DNA from: JBBBNV01 sp037137075
GTDB lineage: Bacteria; Bacillota; Bacilli; Paenibacillales; NBRC-103111
Assembly (NCBI RefSeq): GCF_037137075.1
Contig: NZ_JBBBNV010000009.1
Span: 106,170 to 170,169 of the forward strand
Direction of reading: 5' to 3'
Length of the DNA: 64,000 nucleotides
Shown here piece after piece: positions 34,974 to 43,887 of the stretch (positions are counted from its first letter, which is position 1; each line of letters starts with the position of its first letter). Under the pieces are notes generated by a model. The model saw nothing but the letters and a program-made list of their open reading frames with translations. It ran no database searches and was not told the DNA's origin. A program made the position numbers and the translations under genes.

Positions 34974-36001
34974 GCGAATCCACATCCTCCCGCAATCCAG
35001 ATGCTCACACCAGTGCAGATGCCCACCGTCCGGCGAATATCTTCCTTATCCAGCGGACGCAGCGGCCAGCCCATTCGGGCCCGGTCACTGACGACATTGC
35101 CGTAACGGTTCACGCCGCCCAGCTCAATCCCGATGGCGCCTGCCACCGCCGATTCAGGTATGCCGCTGTTCGGACTTGGATGAAGCGCGGCAAACCGCAG
35201 CACAGCGTGAAGCGACCTGGCCGCATCAAGCCCGGGCCGGAACAGGGCATGCAGCACGACGAGCCCGCCTGTAATCCGGGCGGGAATATAATTTAAAACA
35301 TCATCAAGACGGGCCGAAGCCCAGCCAAAATGCATATAGTTCTCATTTTTATAACCGACCATCGAATCCAATGTATTGGCAGCCCGGTACAGCATCGCCA
35401 GCGGTGCCCCGCCCAGAATGGCGAAAAACAAAGGAGACACGACGGCATCGACTATATTTTCCGCTACGGTTTCTATCGCTGCCCGGCTGACCTCACGCTC
35501 GTTTAATCCGGCGGTATCCCGGCCGACAATCCAGCCCACCTTCTCCTGGGCTTCCTCAAGACGGCCTTCCTGCAGCGGCCGGTAAACCAGCATCGCCGCC
35601 TGCCCCAGCCCCTTTACCGCGATGGTCGTTGAAATAAACCAAACGTTAACCGCATATCCGAGCCAGGGATGTATCGCCTGCGCGGCAAGCACAGCCCCCA
35701 GCATCAGGAGGCCGGACAAGAGCACGGTGGACAGCGCCAGCGCCAGCCCTCGCATTCGTTCCCTGCGCTGGACATCGGCACGGGCTGGCCCCGGCTGCGT
35801 CCGAAATGCAGGCCTGTCCGGGCGGAGGCTTGGATGCCCTGCTGAAGCCCGGTCCTTTCGCAGCCAGCCTTCACACCGGCTAATCCATTTGCCTATCCAG
35901 ACGACGGGATGCGGCAGCCAGCGCGGGTCCCCCGCAATCCAGTCCACCACAATCGCTGCTGCAACCATCAGCAGCATTTCGGGCAATGAGTACAACAACA
36001 C
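34955..36001 (-). CDS. cbiB: Adenosylcobinamide-phosphate synthase CbiB
   Basis: 348 aa membrane protein that attaches aminopropanol (phosphate) to adenosylcobyric acid. Family motifs: DWIAGDPRWLPHPVVWIGKW, VGRDTAGLNEREVSRAAIET, VAENIVDAVVSPLFFA, GGAPLAMLYRAANTLDSMVG, DDVLNYIPARIT. The N-terminal loop carries a charged insert with a run of RxxR residues. GTG at 36001 follows AGAGGAGG; an ATG nine codons later is possible. Overlaps cobS. Confidence 0.95.
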   Translation of the reverse strand: MLLYSLPEMLLMVAAAIVVDWIAGDPRWLPHPVVWIGKWISRCEGWLRKDRASAGHPSLRPDRPAFRTQPGPARADVQRRERMRGLALALSTVLLSGLLMLGAVLAAQAIHPWLGYAVNVWFISTTIAVKGLGQAAMLVYRPLQEGRLEEAQEKVGWIVGRDTAGLNEREVSRAAIETVAENIVDAVVSPLFFAILGGAPLAMLYRAANTLDSMVGYKNENYMHFGWASARLDDVLNYIPARITGGLVVLHALFRPGLDAARSLHAVLRFAALHPSPNSGIPESAVAGAIGIELGGVNRYGNVVSDRARMGWPLRPLDKEDIRRTVGICTGVSIWIAGGCGFAWLLLQ

Positions 36002-36190
36002 GTTATTTTGCCGCCTCCTCTGACATCCTGAGCCTCATGTTCAGCAGCAAAGCCTTGCCCTGCTTGACAAACGGTCAATCACAATCTGCACCGGCCAGGA
36101 GCATTTTCGCCCGGCTGCAAGAACCGGATGTTCTTCATCACTGCACTAAAATTCATTTTACAAAAGTAACCTCGTTTGCCCAGGCAGCTT

Positions 36191-36841
36191 CTATCGCTGC
36201 TCGAAGGTGAAAGCAAGCTTTTTCAGCTCGACGGGAATTCCGGCTGTTACCAGAAACACTTCGTCGCACTGTCCGGCCACACGCTGATTCAACCATCCGG
36301 CCCAATCCCGGAACAGGCGTCCAAGGGGGTATTCCGGCACAAGCCCGTCACCCACTTCGTTGGTCACCAGCACGATCGGCCCCGGATACGCGGCAGCCGC
36401 TGACGCCAGACGGTCTATTTCCGCCTGCAGCACAGTCTCTCTGTCCGGCGAGTGCTCCACCTGAAGCAGCCAGTTGGTCAGCCACAGGGTCAGACAGTCC
36501 AGTAATACGGCAGGGGCACGGGAGGCCGCCAGTCGGTCGAGCAGCGCAGCAGCCTGCAAGGGCTCCTCAATCGTCCTCCAGGCCATCGCCGCCTGCTCTC
36601 GTCGCAGCTGATGCAGCCGCGTCCGCTCTCGCATCTCTTCATCGTATGGCTGCAGCGTAGCGATATAAATTCCCGTCCCATCGCTGCTTAATGAAGCCGC
36701 GTAGCGCTCGGCGAAGCTGCTTTTGCCGCTGCGGGCCCCGCCTGTAACCAAAACCCGCTTAGCCGGGGAACCCGCCTGCTCAAGCCCGGACTTCATTTCC
36801 AGCGCCGCCCGCTCCGCTCCCGTCTCCGGCTGTCTCCGCAT
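36191..36841 (-). CDS. cobU: Adenosylcobinamide kinase / adenosylcobinamide-phosphate guanylyltransferase
   Basis: 216 aa P-loop enzyme that phosphorylates and then guanylylates adenosylcobinamide. Motifs: VLVTGGARSGKSSFAERYA (Walker A), IYIATLQPYDEEMRERTRLH with the histidine region of the GMP intermediate, TIEEP, VLLDCLTLWLTNWL and VLVTNEVGDGLVPEYPLGRLF. ATG at 36841 lies one base after the cobT stop, with GGAGGAAG upstream. A gap of 189 bases separates it from cbiB. Confidence 0.95.
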   Translation of the reverse strand: MRRQPETGAERAALEMKSGLEQAGSPAKRVLVTGGARSGKSSFAERYAASLSSDGTGIYIATLQPYDEEMRERTRLHQLRREQAAMAWRTIEEPLQAAALLDRLAASRAPAVLLDCLTLWLTNWLLQVEHSPDRETVLQAEIDRLASAAAAYPGPIVLVTNEVGDGLVPEYPLGRLFRDWAGWLNQRVAGQCDEVFLVTAGIPVELKKLAFTFEQR

Positions 36842-36842
36842 G

Positions 36843-37904
36843 CTACGCTTCCTCCGATCGGGATACCCCTGCGCTGGCAAAGGTAGCCATTTCACGCATA
36901 ATTTTCAGCGCCGCATCAAGAACGGGCAGCAGCAGAGCCGCGCCTGTCCCCTCGCCCAGCCGCATGTCCATATGCAGCACAGGAGTCAGCCCGATGGCGT
37001 CCATCAGCCTCCGGTGTCCCGGCTCCATAGACAGGTGGGAGGCAATCGCATACGGCACACACGCCGGGGCCAGACGTGCAGCTACCAGCATCGCTGCTGT
37101 CGAGATGAAGCCGTCGATAATAATCGGGCAGCGGCTGGCCGCAGCGCCCAGAATAACGCCTGTCAAACCGGCGATCTCAAGCCCGCCAAGCTTGGCCAGC
37201 ACATCGAGCGCATCCTCCGGGTTCGGACGGTTCGTCTCGATGGCCCGGCGGATGACCTCCTGCTTATGCAGCAATACCGAATCCGTAATCCCTGTACCGC
37301 GTCCAACAGTGCCGGCCACCTCTGTACCGGTCAAAACCGCCAGCAGGGCGCTGCTTGGCGTCGTATTGCCAATGCCCATTTCCCCGGTAGCAAATACGCG
37401 GCAGCCTTCGGATGCCATTTGCTGTACAAGCTCGAAGCCGGCGCAAATCGCTTCAATCGCCTCATCTGTTGTCATGGCCGGCCCCTTGGCAATATTGGCG
37501 GTGCCATGCTTCACCTTGCGGGACACAAGCCCCGGATGCTCCAAATCGCCTCGAACGCCGATATCCACACAGACGACGTCCGCTCCGGCGTGACGCGCCA
37601 GCACGTTGACAGCCGCCCCCCCATGAAGGAAGTTAAGCACCATCTGGCCCGTTACCTCTGCCGGAAAAGCGCTAACGCCCTCCTCGCATACCCCATGGTC
37701 TCCCGCCATGACAATAATTGCTTTGCGGCCCAAATCCGGAATCGTTTCCCCCGTGATTCCCGCCAGCTGTACGGCCAGACGCTCGAGCTGCCCAAGGCTC
37801 CCCGGCGGCTTGGTCAGCTGATCCAGATGAGCCTGCGCCCGTACCTGCGCCGCCTCATCCAACGGTTTAATTTGCTCGACCCATTGCTGCAATTGACTGT
37901 TCAT
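36843..37904 (-). CDS. cobT: Nicotinate-nucleotide-dimethylbenzimidazole phosphoribosyltransferase
   Basis: 353 aa. Activates the lower-ligand base to alpha-ribazole phosphate. Motifs: LTKPPGSLGQLERLAVQLAG, IVMAGDHGVCEEGVSAFP, GEMGIGNTTPSSALLAVLTG, RGTGITD and the catalytic Glu in DMRLGEGTGAALLLP. ATG at 37904 has GGGGGA seven bases upstream; the ATG two codons earlier abuts it. Confidence 0.95.
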   Translation of the reverse strand: MNSQLQQWVEQIKPLDEAAQVRAQAHLDQLTKPPGSLGQLERLAVQLAGITGETIPDLGRKAIIVMAGDHGVCEEGVSAFPAEVTGQMVLNFLHGGAAVNVLARHAGADVVCVDIGVRGDLEHPGLVSRKVKHGTANIAKGPAMTTDEAIEAICAGFELVQQMASEGCRVFATGEMGIGNTTPSSALLAVLTGTEVAGTVGRGTGITDSVLLHKQEVIRRAIETNRPNPEDALDVLAKLGGLEIAGLTGVILGAAASRCPIIIDGFISTAAMLVAARLAPACVPYAIASHLSMEPGHRRLMDAIGLTPVLHMDMRLGEGTGAALLLPVLDAALKIMREMATFASAGVSRSEEA

Positions 37905-37986
37905 TCTCATTCCCCCACTAGCATGATATTCAAATGATGTATTTTACATTGCATTCCTGCTCCATGGTGCAAGCTCAGCCGGCCGG

Positions 37987-38103
37987 TCCGCACCGCGCAC
38001 AGCGCGCAGTGCTTCGCTGCATGACAGCGGTCGGTCGACCACATGCGGACTGGCTTCACGGGAGTCCCGTTCCCTTCGCACCGCGCACGAGTGAAGCATC
38101 GCA
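37987..38103 (-). repeat. Dispersed palindromic repeat, copies D1 and D2
   Basis: D1 (about 37987-38038) on the minus strand reads GACCGCTGTCATGCAGCGA, AGCACTGCGCGC, TGTGCGCGGTGCGGACC. D2 (about 38078-38103) reads GCGATGCTTCACTCGTGCGC then GGTGCGAA. Both lie in the 224-base gap between btuD and cobT. Confidence 0.75.
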
Positions 38104-38128
38104 GCCACAGGATATCAGCGGACAAGGT

Positions 38129-38926
38129 TTACCCCTCCGGCTTATCCGCCGGAAGCCCCGGCCGAAGCAGAAGCTGCGGCGCTCCATTCTCGGGATGGGG
38201 CACTACAAGCGGCAAGGTTCCGTACACCTGCTCAATCCGCCCGCTTTGCAGCACATCTGCGGGCAAGCCCGCATCCGCAATACGGCCCTGATGCAGCACA
38301 AGCAGCCGATCGCAGTACATGGCCGCCAGGTTCAGATCGTGCAGCACAGCAACGGCGGTCAAGCCTTCTTCCCGCTGCCACTGTCTCACGTGGTCCATGA
38401 ATTGAAGCTGGTAGCCGATATCCAAATACGTGGTCGGCTCATCCAGCAGCAGCAGCCGGGGCTGCTGGGCCATCACCTTGGCCAGCGCCACGCGCTGCCG
38501 TTCTCCGCCGCTTAACCGATCTACCGTCCGTTCAGCGATTTCGGACAGTTGAAGCCGCTGTAAAATGCGCTCCACCTGCAAAGCCGAGTCCGCCTCTTCC
38601 CGGCCAAGCCAATTTTGGAACGGATATCGGCCCATCTCGACCACCTCACGTACCGAGAAAGCCACATCCGGCAGCGCATCCTGCTGCAGCACGGCAAGCC
38701 AGCGGGCCAGCTCCTTCCGCGGATACTCCCGGCTTTGCCTGCCTTCCAGCTTCACACTGCCTTCATGCGGCCGCTCTATGCCGGCCAGCAGACGGAGCAG
38801 AGTGGACTTGCCGCTGCCGTTCGGCCCAATGATACCCACCATTTCCCCTTGCGCCACTTCAAATGAGACACGTGACAAAATAGTCCGGCCCCGGATAGAG
38901 TAGCCCGCTTCGGATACTTGAATCAT
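38129..38926 (-). CDS. btuD: Cobalamin/corrinoid ABC transporter ATP-binding protein
   Basis: 265 aa FecE/BtuD-type ATPase. Walker A GIIGPNGSGKSTLLRLLAG, Q-loop VLQQDALPD, signature VDRLSGGERQRVALAKVMAQ, Walker B LLLLDEPTTYLDI, H-loop VLHDLNLAA. Energises corrinoid uptake with the next two proteins. The riboswitch and neighbouring cob genes support corrinoid rather than siderophore as substrate. Confidence 0.9.
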   Translation of the reverse strand: MIQVSEAGYSIRGRTILSRVSFEVAQGEMVGIIGPNGSGKSTLLRLLAGIERPHEGSVKLEGRQSREYPRKELARWLAVLQQDALPDVAFSVREVVEMGRYPFQNWLGREEADSALQVERILQRLQLSEIAERTVDRLSGGERQRVALAKVMAQQPRLLLLDEPTTYLDIGYQLQFMDHVRQWQREEGLTAVAVLHDLNLAAMYCDRLLVLHQGRIADAGLPADVLQSGRIEQVYGTLPLVVPHPENGAPQLLLRPGLPADKPEG

Positions 38927-39072
38927 GGTCCGGCAACCTCCGCCTCCGCATTAATTTGAAGCCTATGTTACTTGCTTCCGCTGCTTCACATCCTCACGCC
39001 CGCCCAGTAAAATCAATTACAGTCACGGCTATAACCAGCTATAATCCCTTATTCCGCTGGGAATTCACATAA

Positions 39073-40110
39073 TTATGCTGCAAGCCGTTTCTTGCGCTGG
39101 TACAGCAAATAGGCAAAAAACGGCGCGCCGAGAAAGGCCGTGATAACGCCCAGAGGAATGTCCGTGGGACTCAGCAGCATGCGTGCCAGCGTATCCGCCC
39201 ACAACAAATAAATTCCTCCGAACAACGCCGACAGCGGCAAAATCAAGCGGTAATCCGGTCCGATAATAAGCCGGACGAAATGAGGAATAATGAGTCCTAC
39301 AAATCCGATCGTCCCGGAAACCGAAACCGCCCCTGCAGTGACAAGCGTAGAAACGAGGAGCACAATAAGCTTGGTCCGCTCCACGTTTACGCCCGCATAA
39401 GCCGCCTGCCGCTCCCCTAAGGCAAGCAAATTCAAATCACGGCCGTACCGCAGTAAAATAAGCAGCCCGGCGGCGGCATAGGGAAGCAGCACCAGCGTGT
39501 AGCTCCACCCTTTCATTGCCAGGCTCCCCATCATCCAAAATATCACTTCATTCACCGTCTGCCTGGACAAGGAAACCAAATACGAGACGATTGCGCCCAA
39601 AAATGCCTGTACGACAACACCGGACAAAATCAAGGTCTCCAGCTGCAGCTTCCCCTGAATCGCAGCCAGGCGGAAAACAAGCCATAAGCTGATTAGCGCC
39701 GTTATAAATGCGGCTGCAGGAATCGTCCATGGCCCCAGCCATGCCAGCTGCAGCCCGAACAAAATGACCGCTGCCGCCCCGACGGCAGCCCCCGATGCGA
39801 CCCCTAACGTATACGGGTCCGCCAGAGGATTGCGGAGTACACCCTGAAAGCCTGTACCCGCAATAGATAGAGCCGCACCGACGAGAAGCGCCAGAGCCAC
39901 ACGCGGAAAGCGGACCTTCCAAATAATTTGTTCCGATGCCTGCGGCCAGTCCGCATCAATCAGACCGCCCAGGAACGGGAGCTCATGAAGCAGCACCCGC
40001 CATACTTGAACGACCGGCAAAGGCGCTGTCCCCATGGACAAGCTGATTACCATGGAGCAGGCCAGAATCAGCAGCCCGGCGCCGCCGAACAGCAGCAGCT
40101 TCCTTCTCAT
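39073..40110 (-). CDS. btuC: Corrinoid ABC transporter permease, FecCD/BtuC type
   Basis: 345 aa, about ten membrane helices. Family motifs: VRFPRVALALLVGAALSIAG, TGFQGVLRNPLADPYTLGVA, GVNVERTKLIVLLVSTLVT, SGTIGFVGLIIPHFVRL and ADTLARMLLSPTDIPLGVIT. Its ATG at 40110 abuts the stop of btuF, so both are coupled. Confidence 0.93.
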   Translation of the reverse strand: MRRKLLLFGGAGLLILACSMVISLSMGTAPLPVVQVWRVLLHELPFLGGLIDADWPQASEQIIWKVRFPRVALALLVGAALSIAGTGFQGVLRNPLADPYTLGVASGAAVGAAAVILFGLQLAWLGPWTIPAAAFITALISLWLVFRLAAIQGKLQLETLILSGVVVQAFLGAIVSYLVSLSRQTVNEVIFWMMGSLAMKGWSYTLVLLPYAAAGLLILLRYGRDLNLLALGERQAAYAGVNVERTKLIVLLVSTLVTAGAVSVSGTIGFVGLIIPHFVRLIIGPDYRLILPLSALFGGIYLLWADTLARMLLSPTDIPLGVITAFLGAPFFAYLLYQRKKRLAA

Positions 40111-41127
40111 CTATTGGAACCGCTCCGGATATACCGCGCGGGCTGTGTCCAGCAGCGCCTGTCCGAGGCGCGGACCGGGCCGGGACATCATATTTTTGTC
40201 CAGCGCATACAGTCTGCCGTTCTTGACGGCCTCAATCCCGCTCCATCCGCTGCGGCCCTTAATGGCTTCTTCCAGCGGCTTATTCGTTTTGTCGTCTACA
40301 AGTCCGCCCCCAAACAAAATAACATCAGGGTTATCCTGTATGACCTTCTCCTCATTCATCTGCGCCCAGCCGCTCACATCTGCGGCAATATTGACAGCGC
40401 CGGACATCTCCAGCAGCTCGTTCAGGAAAGTCCCTTTGCCGACAGTCCAATTCGGGGAAAATTCCATAAATACCCTTTTTCGCTCTTCAGGCTTAATGTC
40501 CTTGACTGTTTCAAGCACCTTCGACCGGACCGATTCCATTTGACCGACTACCTGCTCGGCTTGAGTCTGGCGGTCCGTTATGGTTCCGAGCAGCCGAACA
40601 TTCCGGATGACGTCATCGTAGGTCTTGGCATCGGTTTTGAAAAGCGGCAGCTTCAGCTCATCCCGCAGCTGCTTGATTACAGCCGGGTCGTTTAATGAGA
40701 CGCCCGTCACCACCAAATCGCTGCCGGCCGCCAGAATCGCCTCCGCATTCGGCTTGCTTACGCCGCCAACCTTGGGCTTGAGCCCAGCTTCTGCCGGGAA
40801 ATCGTCAAAATCGGAAACCCCGACGATAACATCCCCTAACCCGAGTGCGTAAAGTGTTTCTGTCTCGGCGGGCGAGGTCGAAACAATACGCGAAGGCGCC
40901 TTGGTAAACGTCAGCTCCGCTCCCGTGGCGTCCTTGACCGTCAGCGGGTACACCGTCCTCTTCTCTCCGGCAGCGGTCTGCCCGCCCGATTGTCCGCCTG
41001 CTGCCGCTCCCGGGGCGGAAGGAACACCGGATTCCGCTCCTTGCTTCGCGCCCTGTCCTGCTCCACAGCCCGAAGCAGCCAGTAATGCTGCAGCCAGCAG
41101 CAGCTTGAGCCACCTTCTTTGGGTCAT
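40111..41127 (-). CDS. btuF: Corrinoid-binding lipoprotein, BtuF type
   Basis: 338 aa. Lipoprotein signal MTQRRWLKLLLAAALLAASG with lipobox Cys, then a Gly/Ala/Ser spacer. The class III binding-protein fold is seen in PSRIVSTSPAETETLYALGL, DVIVGVSDFDDFPAEAG, PNAEAILAAGSDLVVTGV and VIQDNPDVILFGGGL. ATG at 41127 follows GGGGAGAGC. First gene after the cobalamin riboswitch. Confidence 0.92.
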   Translation of the reverse strand: MTQRRWLKLLLAAALLAASGCGAGQGAKQGAESGVPSAPGAAAGGQSGGQTAAGEKRTVYPLTVKDATGAELTFTKAPSRIVSTSPAETETLYALGLGDVIVGVSDFDDFPAEAGLKPKVGGVSKPNAEAILAAGSDLVVTGVSLNDPAVIKQLRDELKLPLFKTDAKTYDDVIRNVRLLGTITDRQTQAEQVVGQMESVRSKVLETVKDIKPEERKRVFMEFSPNWTVGKGTFLNELLEMSGAVNIAADVSGWAQMNEEKVIQDNPDVILFGGGLVDDKTNKPLEEAIKGRSGWSGIEAVKNGRLYALDKNMMSRPGPRLGQALLDTARAVYPERFQ

Positions 41128-41184
41128 TCTATGCTCTCCCCTTTCAATAAGCCTGTCTATATCCGGAGCCGCCTGCACTACAGC

Positions 41185-41211
41185 AAAAAGCCCCGTCCTT
41201 AACGGACGGGG
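41185..41211 (-). terminator. Terminator downstream of the cobalamin riboswitch
   Basis: Minus strand: CCCCGTCC, loop GTTAA, GGACGGGG, then CTTTTT. Lies between the aptamer and btuF and is the likely regulatory terminator. Confidence 0.85.
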
Positions 41212-41398
41212 ACCAGCAACTGTGCGGCACGCATCATTTTCAAACGAAGCGCCGGACGCCCTCGTCCTTCCGCGCGTCATACTCCAGCAGCAGAAGAGCG
41301 GAGCAGCATACACATGCGGCAGCCCCGATCCGGCGAAAATGATTACGAAACGACGACGTTGCCCCATCCCCAATCCGCGAAGGATGAATGGCATATAC

Positions 41399-41585
41399 CA
41401 CAGGCAGGTCTCCTGACTTCACAGCGTAGCGATGGCTCCGCCTTCCCATCCGCCCAGCGGGATAGTGGCTTTGAGAGGGCCATCTCTGTGTTACAGTGGC
41501 GCGACCGTGCCGGAGTTGCACCGGCTTCCCTTTTCACCCGGCCGTTTGAATGCGCAAGCCTTCAAATCCGGGCACCTGTTAGTGC
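41399..41585 (-). promoter_or_regulatory. Cobalamin riboswitch aptamer
   Basis: Minus strand motifs in order: GGTGCCCGG, GGGAAGCCGGTGCAACTCC, GGCACGGTCGCGCCACTGTA, and the B12-box region AGTCAGGAGACCTGCCTG. These are the conserved blocks of adenosylcobalamin riboswitches. It should repress the downstream uptake and assembly genes when cobalamin is plentiful. Confidence 0.96.
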
Positions 41586-41622
41586 GAACAATTGAAACGA
41601 ACTGCTTTCTTTTCACTAGCTG

Positions 41623-41651
41623 ATTATAGGGGAATTGTTATTTTTCCGCAA
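41623..41651 (-). promoter_or_regulatory. Promoter of the btu-cob operon
   Basis: Minus strand: TTGCGG, a 17-base spacer, TATAAT. The start lies about 30 bases before the aptamer; the -35 lies inside the 3' end of the upstream lipoprotein gene. Confidence 0.75.
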
Positions 41652-42183
41652 TGGCAGCCATCACTTGCTTGGCCTTGTCCATATCCGGCGCATTGGCGGG
41701 AATAAAGGCGTACATTGGATTTCCCTTGTAGCCGGCCTCTTTAAACCATTTGGACTCCGTCATCGGGACGGCAAACAGCGCCGTCTGCCTCTCTTCCACA
41801 CCCTGCTGGGACGAAATAACCGCTTCCCGCACGCCTCCCGGATAGTCCTCCTTCTTCAGCAGTCCCTCCAGATTAACAGCCCCGCCTTGCCCCAGAACCG
41901 CCTTCAATTGATCCTCCGGCAAAATCAGCACGCCGTTGCCCCCCGCAGCGATTTCAACAACCAGCTTCTCCATGGAAAAAATGACGGAGCCGTTGACGGT
42001 CACCGTCGGGCTCTCCCCAAGCCTGGACTGCAGCGTTTGCTGCAGCCTTTCGGTCAAATCCGAGACAATGCCGTTCTCAGGCATCACAAACACCGTTACA
42101 TCACTTTTCGGGCCGCCTCCACAGCCGCTCAGCACCAGCAGCAGCAGCAGGATGGCCCCAAGCCATTTCACGTTCTTGCGCAT
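41638..42183 (-). CDS. Small lipoprotein of unknown function
   Basis: 181 aa. Lipoprotein signal MRKNVKWLGAILLLLLVLSG followed by the lipobox Cys and GGGPKSD. The mature part has VTVFVMPENGIVSDLTERLQ, GNGVLILPEDQLKAVLGQGG and ends with MDKAKQVMAAIAEK; no catalytic motif or family is recognised. ATG at 42183 gives the shortest standard signal. Its 3' end overlaps the btu promoter. Confidence 0.75.
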   Translation of the reverse strand: MRKNVKWLGAILLLLLVLSGCGGGPKSDVTVFVMPENGIVSDLTERLQQTLQSRLGESPTVTVNGSVIFSMEKLVVEIAAGGNGVLILPEDQLKAVLGQGGAVNLEGLLKKEDYPGGVREAVISSQQGVEERQTALFAVPMTESKWFKEAGYKGNPMYAFIPANAPDMDKAKQVMAAIAEK

Positions 42184-42597
42184 CGCAGTTCTCTCCTCTT
42201 GTCTAGTCTCCATGCTGCTATCATACCATAAGCTAGAGCCTGTACCCAACCGGCGGACCTCTCCCTTCCACTAATCAGGCTGAACAAAGGAGTGGAAGGG
42301 CCAAGCCAACTTCCGTCATGCTGCGAAACACCACGCGCCGGGAGCTGCGCGCGGTGCGGAATGGAACAGAGCAAACACCGTCATGCTACGCCACTGCGCG
42401 CGCAGTGCGAAAAGGAACGAAGTGAGCTTTATCGGCTGCTTGAAATGATGGTTTCGGCCGCACAAGACCCATGCAATGAAAAAAGAACAGCGCGTTCTAA
42501 TTCCGTGATCGGATGCATGTTCTCCCTTACGGGACAAGCCGGACTTGAATATGAATAGAACTACAGCCATTTATAACGACAACCAAGGGTGAAAGCG
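42184..42597. other. Intergenic region with two dispersed repeats
   Basis: About 410 bases without a convincing gene; repeat copies E1 and E2 lie at 42310-42420. Confidence 0.6.
42310..42420 (+). repeat. Dispersed palindromic repeat, copies E1 and E2
   Basis: E1 (42310-42362): TTCCGTCATGCTGCGAAAC, ACCACGCGCCGGGAGCTGCG, CGCGGTGCGGA. E2 (42377-42420): CACCGTCATGCTACGCC then ACTGCGCGCGCAGTGCGAA, a self-complementary core ACTGCGCGCGCAGT. Confidence 0.8.
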
Positions 42598-43431
42598 ATG
42601 AAGAATCTCATTCGGCGGGCCGGCGTCAACAAACTTACGCCGGGCTGGAAGCCGCCGGCAAAACGGGCGCGTGCAGCCGTTAACCAAGTTATCCGCTTCG
42701 GGGTAGTGGGTGACAGCCATGTCGGATACGGAAACAGCCTGGCCGTCCTGAAATCCATCCTGCCGAGCGTCGTAAGCAACGGGAATAAGCGCTTCGTTAT
42801 TTTTGGCGGCGATAATGCGCATGCAGGGGCCAATCACGGGAATTTCGCCGCACAGCGGTACAGCGACTTTAAACAAGCGGCAGACTCGATTCTCGGTCCC
42901 AGGAGCATTCCCTACAAGGCCTCGATAGGCAATTGGGAAACAACAACCCGCCCCTTATTCCGGCAGTATTTAGGCCGGGTTACCGGGGAGATGAATTTCC
43001 CCGGCACACGGGGGAGAGTCAGGTACGTATGGCTGGACAATGCATCCGGCAGCTTCAGCCAGGAAAGCCTCCGTTTGCTGAAGGGCCTGGATCATCAACA
43101 CGACTATATCATCGATTTCCATTGGCCGCTGCGCGTGCAGGGAATTACCGTGCCTTCCTCTCATGTGCTGAGCCAGGCGGAAACGGATAAATTTTTCAAC
43201 GCCATCCCTGCATCGGTCCGAAGCCATGTTTTAGCCATCTTCACACATCATGCTCACAAGTTTTACCAAAAAACGTCAAACATTTATATCGGCTTTCCAA
43301 AGACAAAATTTTATGTGTGCGGCTGCTCCGGCGCTTACAAATGCACAGCCAGCGGGCGCGGCTATTACGATGCCACCCTGACCTTCTCCAATAACCGATA
43401 CAGCGTCAGAGCAAGGGCCGTTAATCGGTAA
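42598..43431 (+). CDS. Calcineurin-like metallophosphoesterase
   Basis: 277 aa. Metal-binding motifs of the superfamily: FGVVGDSHVGYGN (D-x-H), VIFGGDNAHAGAN (GGDN), GNWETTT in place of GN(H/D)(D/E), IIDFHWPL and a final IFTHHAHKFY. No signal peptide is visible, but the N-terminus is basic (RRAGVNKLTPGWKPPAKRAR). Substrate unknown. ATG at 42598 follows AAGGGTG. Followed by a bidirectional terminator. Confidence 0.85.
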   Translation: MKNLIRRAGVNKLTPGWKPPAKRARAAVNQVIRFGVVGDSHVGYGNSLAVLKSILPSVVSNGNKRFVIFGGDNAHAGANHGNFAAQRYSDFKQAADSILGPRSIPYKASIGNWETTTRPLFRQYLGRVTGEMNFPGTRGRVRYVWLDNASGSFSQESLRLLKGLDHQHDYIIDFHWPLRVQGITVPSSHVLSQAETDKFFNAIPASVRSHVLAIFTHHAHKFYQKTSNIYIGFPKTKFYVCGCSGAYKCTASGRGYYDATLTFSNNRYSVRARAVNR

Positions 43432-43443
43432 CCGGCGATCAAA

Positions 43444-43485
43444 AAAAGGTACAGTCCCCTCATCATTCATGAGGAACTGTACCTT
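43444..43485. terminator. Bidirectional terminator
   Basis: AAAGGTACAGT pairs with ACTGTACCTTT and an inner CCTCAT/ATGAGG stem closes a CATTC loop. It separates the rightward phosphoesterase from the leftward spo0E-like gene. Confidence 0.88.
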
Positions 43486-43524
43486 TGGCTTATTCGAGAC
43501 GTTTTAAGAAGCTGTACCCGCAGG

Positions 43525-43788
43525 CTAGTCTTTTTTCATCGTTCTCATATATTCGTTGATTTTCTCATCTAACAATCGGCTTAAATCAATAACCAGGTCT
43601 GCGGTGAAAGAGTTCTGTTCGCGAAACGCTTCTTCCATACGTTTCCGCAAATCATGAATCTCATCTTCGAGAGTCAGACTGGGTGGGGATTGCTTCTTTG
43701 ACTTGAACGGCCAATACAGTGGACCACGTTTTTCACAAATGACATGAGCGCTGCGCAAATTCACTGAACCGTACTGCAATACAGCCAA
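43525..43788 (-). CDS. Spo0E-like aspartyl-phosphate phosphatase
   Basis: 87 aa. The C-terminal half is the Spo0E helical hairpin: LEDEIHDLRKRMEEAFREQ and the signature VIDLSRLLDEKINEYMR (S-x-x-L-D). Spo0E proteins dephosphorylate Spo0A-P and delay sporulation. The N-terminal about 35 residues are an unusual extension. TTG at 43788 is chosen because AGGAGG lies 8 bases upstream; the ATG at 43794 overlaps that site. Confidence 0.8.
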   Translation of the reverse strand: MAVLQYGSVNLRSAHVICEKRGPLYWPFKSKKQSPPSLTLEDEIHDLRKRMEEAFREQNSFTADLVIDLSRLLDEKINEYMRTMKKD

Positions 43789-43887
43789 GACCATCCCTCC
43801 TTTAGCCGGCTTCTCTCTATCTCCCTGTCCGTATCCTGATTATACCAAAAATAATAAAAGATTGATAGCTTACCGGAAAGGAAAATA

